DNA from: Diogma glabrata
Lineage: Eukaryota > Arthropoda > Insecta > Diptera > Cylindrotomidae
DNA: 64,000 nucleotides
Assembly (NCBI GenBank): GCA_963693315.1
Contig: OY856188.1
Location: forward strand, 151,994,366-152,058,365
Reading direction: 5' to 3'
Part shown: positions 63,073 through 64,000 of the stretch, one piece after another
How the letters are laid out: each line of letters begins with the position of its first letter
Position numbering within the stretch: position 1 is the stretch's first letter
The notes under the pieces: model-generated
Seen by the model: only the letters and a program-made list of their open reading frames with translations
What the model was told of the DNA's origin: nothing
Database searches by the model: none
Translations under genes and position numbers: made by a program

Positions 63073-64000
63073 CTTTGTTAAAGTACAAGTATTTTTTATC
63101 TCTGTTTAAAAAGTTATTACAAAACTAACACAAAAATATTGTTAAAATAAATAAAATCAAACTTTTTCAAAATTCCAAAAATATTCCAAAAATTAGAATA
63201 AAATCAAATATTTAAATATTTTCTAAATTCCAATAATATTTCAAAATTTCTTAAAAATTCAAACTGTTTCCATAATTCTAAAAATATTGTAAAAATTATT
63301 ACAAAATCAAAAATTTAAAAATTTTTTCAAAATTCCAAAAATTATAATAAAATCAAAAATTTAAAATTTTTCAAAGTTCTAAAAATATTCCAAAAATTCT
63401 TACAAAATCAAAAATTAAAACTTTTGCCGAAATTCTAAAAATATATCAAAAATACAAACTTTTTCAAAATTCCAAAAATATTTAAAAAACTATAACAAAT
63501 TCCAAAATTTCCATGTCCAATTTCATTTTACATTACATTTACGTCATAAAAACAGCTACATTTTTTTCCCAAAAAATTGGCTAAAAAATTAAATGAAATC
63601 ATTTTTTGACACACTTGACATTATTTTTTGACAAACTTATAATGCCATAATTCTCTATAATAATAATAAAATATCATGTCATACGAACTATTAATTTTAT
63701 TTTTTTCTAACAAAATAGGGTAAAAAATAAATAAAAACCTTTCTTTTGACAAACTTGACAACATTTTTTGACAAACTTATAATAGTTTCCATAATTCTCA
63801 ATAATCATAATAAAATTTCATTTCAAACAAACAATGTTATTTTTTTTCCAAAAATTAGGTTAAAAACTAAATAAAAATCTTTTGACACACTTGACAACAA
63901 TTTTTTGACAAACTTATAATGCCATAATTCTCAATAATAATAATAAAACTTCATTTCAAACAAACAATAAATTTTATTTTTTTTCCAAAATATTGGGTAA
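63073..64000. repeat. right arm of the long inverted repeat, cut by window edge
   Basis: Reverse complement of about 49573-50546: first CTTTGTTAAAGTACAAGTAT, then the 60-bp A/T units, then the TGACACACTTGACA units. The match is still running at the last base. Confidence 0.85.

Noticed and set aside
49500..64000. Polinton/Maverick, because of long inverted repeats about 14 kb apart
   Set aside because: No polymerase B, retroviral-type integrase, packaging ATPase or capsid gene is seen; the interior is a LINE with MITEs.

Overview
The window is eukaryotic and AT-rich. It reads as transposon-packed intergenic or heterochromatic DNA from an insect. A fly is my best guess, based on the mix of element families: a P-superfamily element with long inverted repeats, jockey-like and CR1/jockey-like LINEs, Penelope, BEL/Pao, gypsy with a tRNA-Lys primer site, and insect-type Helitron ends. 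I see no rRNA or tRNA genes, no CRISPR array and nothing bacterial. Only one stretch looks like a possible host gene, a 216-residue terminal exon of unknown function, present in two copies. Family names come from motifs I could read; clade placement and ages are inference.

Layout. 1-965: 5' end of a hAT element on the minus strand. 1298-6540: a 5.2 kb P-superfamily (Galileo-like) element with 1.6-1.7 kb terminal inverted repeats, a 7-bp target duplication and a broken THAP transposase. 6780-7486: a 287-bp tandem repeat. 8218-23215: a 7,497-bp segment duplicated head-to-tail. Each unit holds a CR1/jockey-like LINE (frameshifted in unit 1, intact at 954 codons in unit 2), a Penelope remnant, the unknown exon and an RTE endonuclease remnant.

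23216-42537: a decayed gypsy element (tRNA-Lys-type primer site at 23688, pol at 38932-41938) split by a BEL/Pao element (24502-38152, LTRs at both ends, 5-bp duplication ACTAT). The BEL element is itself opened by a hAT element (24943-26845) and by a repeat called X here (27006-32920). X carries a (TA)n tract. Into that tract went a TIR element (28542-32585), into that a TA-flanked element (28912-31293), and inside that lie three LINE fragments. This makes about six nesting levels.

42543-49220: a second copy of repeat X. Its (TA)n tract was entered by a TIR element carrying six copies of a 16-bp motif (44330-45578) and by a Helitron (45965-48934). 49500-64000: long inverted repeats (left arm to 50546, right arm from 63073 past the window end) enclose a jockey-like LINE (ORF1 intact at 50885-52255, ORF2 broken from 57354). 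That LINE is riddled with small DNA transposons: piggyBac-like, Harbinger-like, hAT and pogo/Tigger-like. Several are proven by duplicated target sites or by paralogous empty sites within the window.

None of the genes forms a working pathway. The window is a record of insertion, duplication and decay. The only apparently intact coding sequences are the LINE at 15936-18800, the jockey-like ORF1 and the two copies of the unknown exon.
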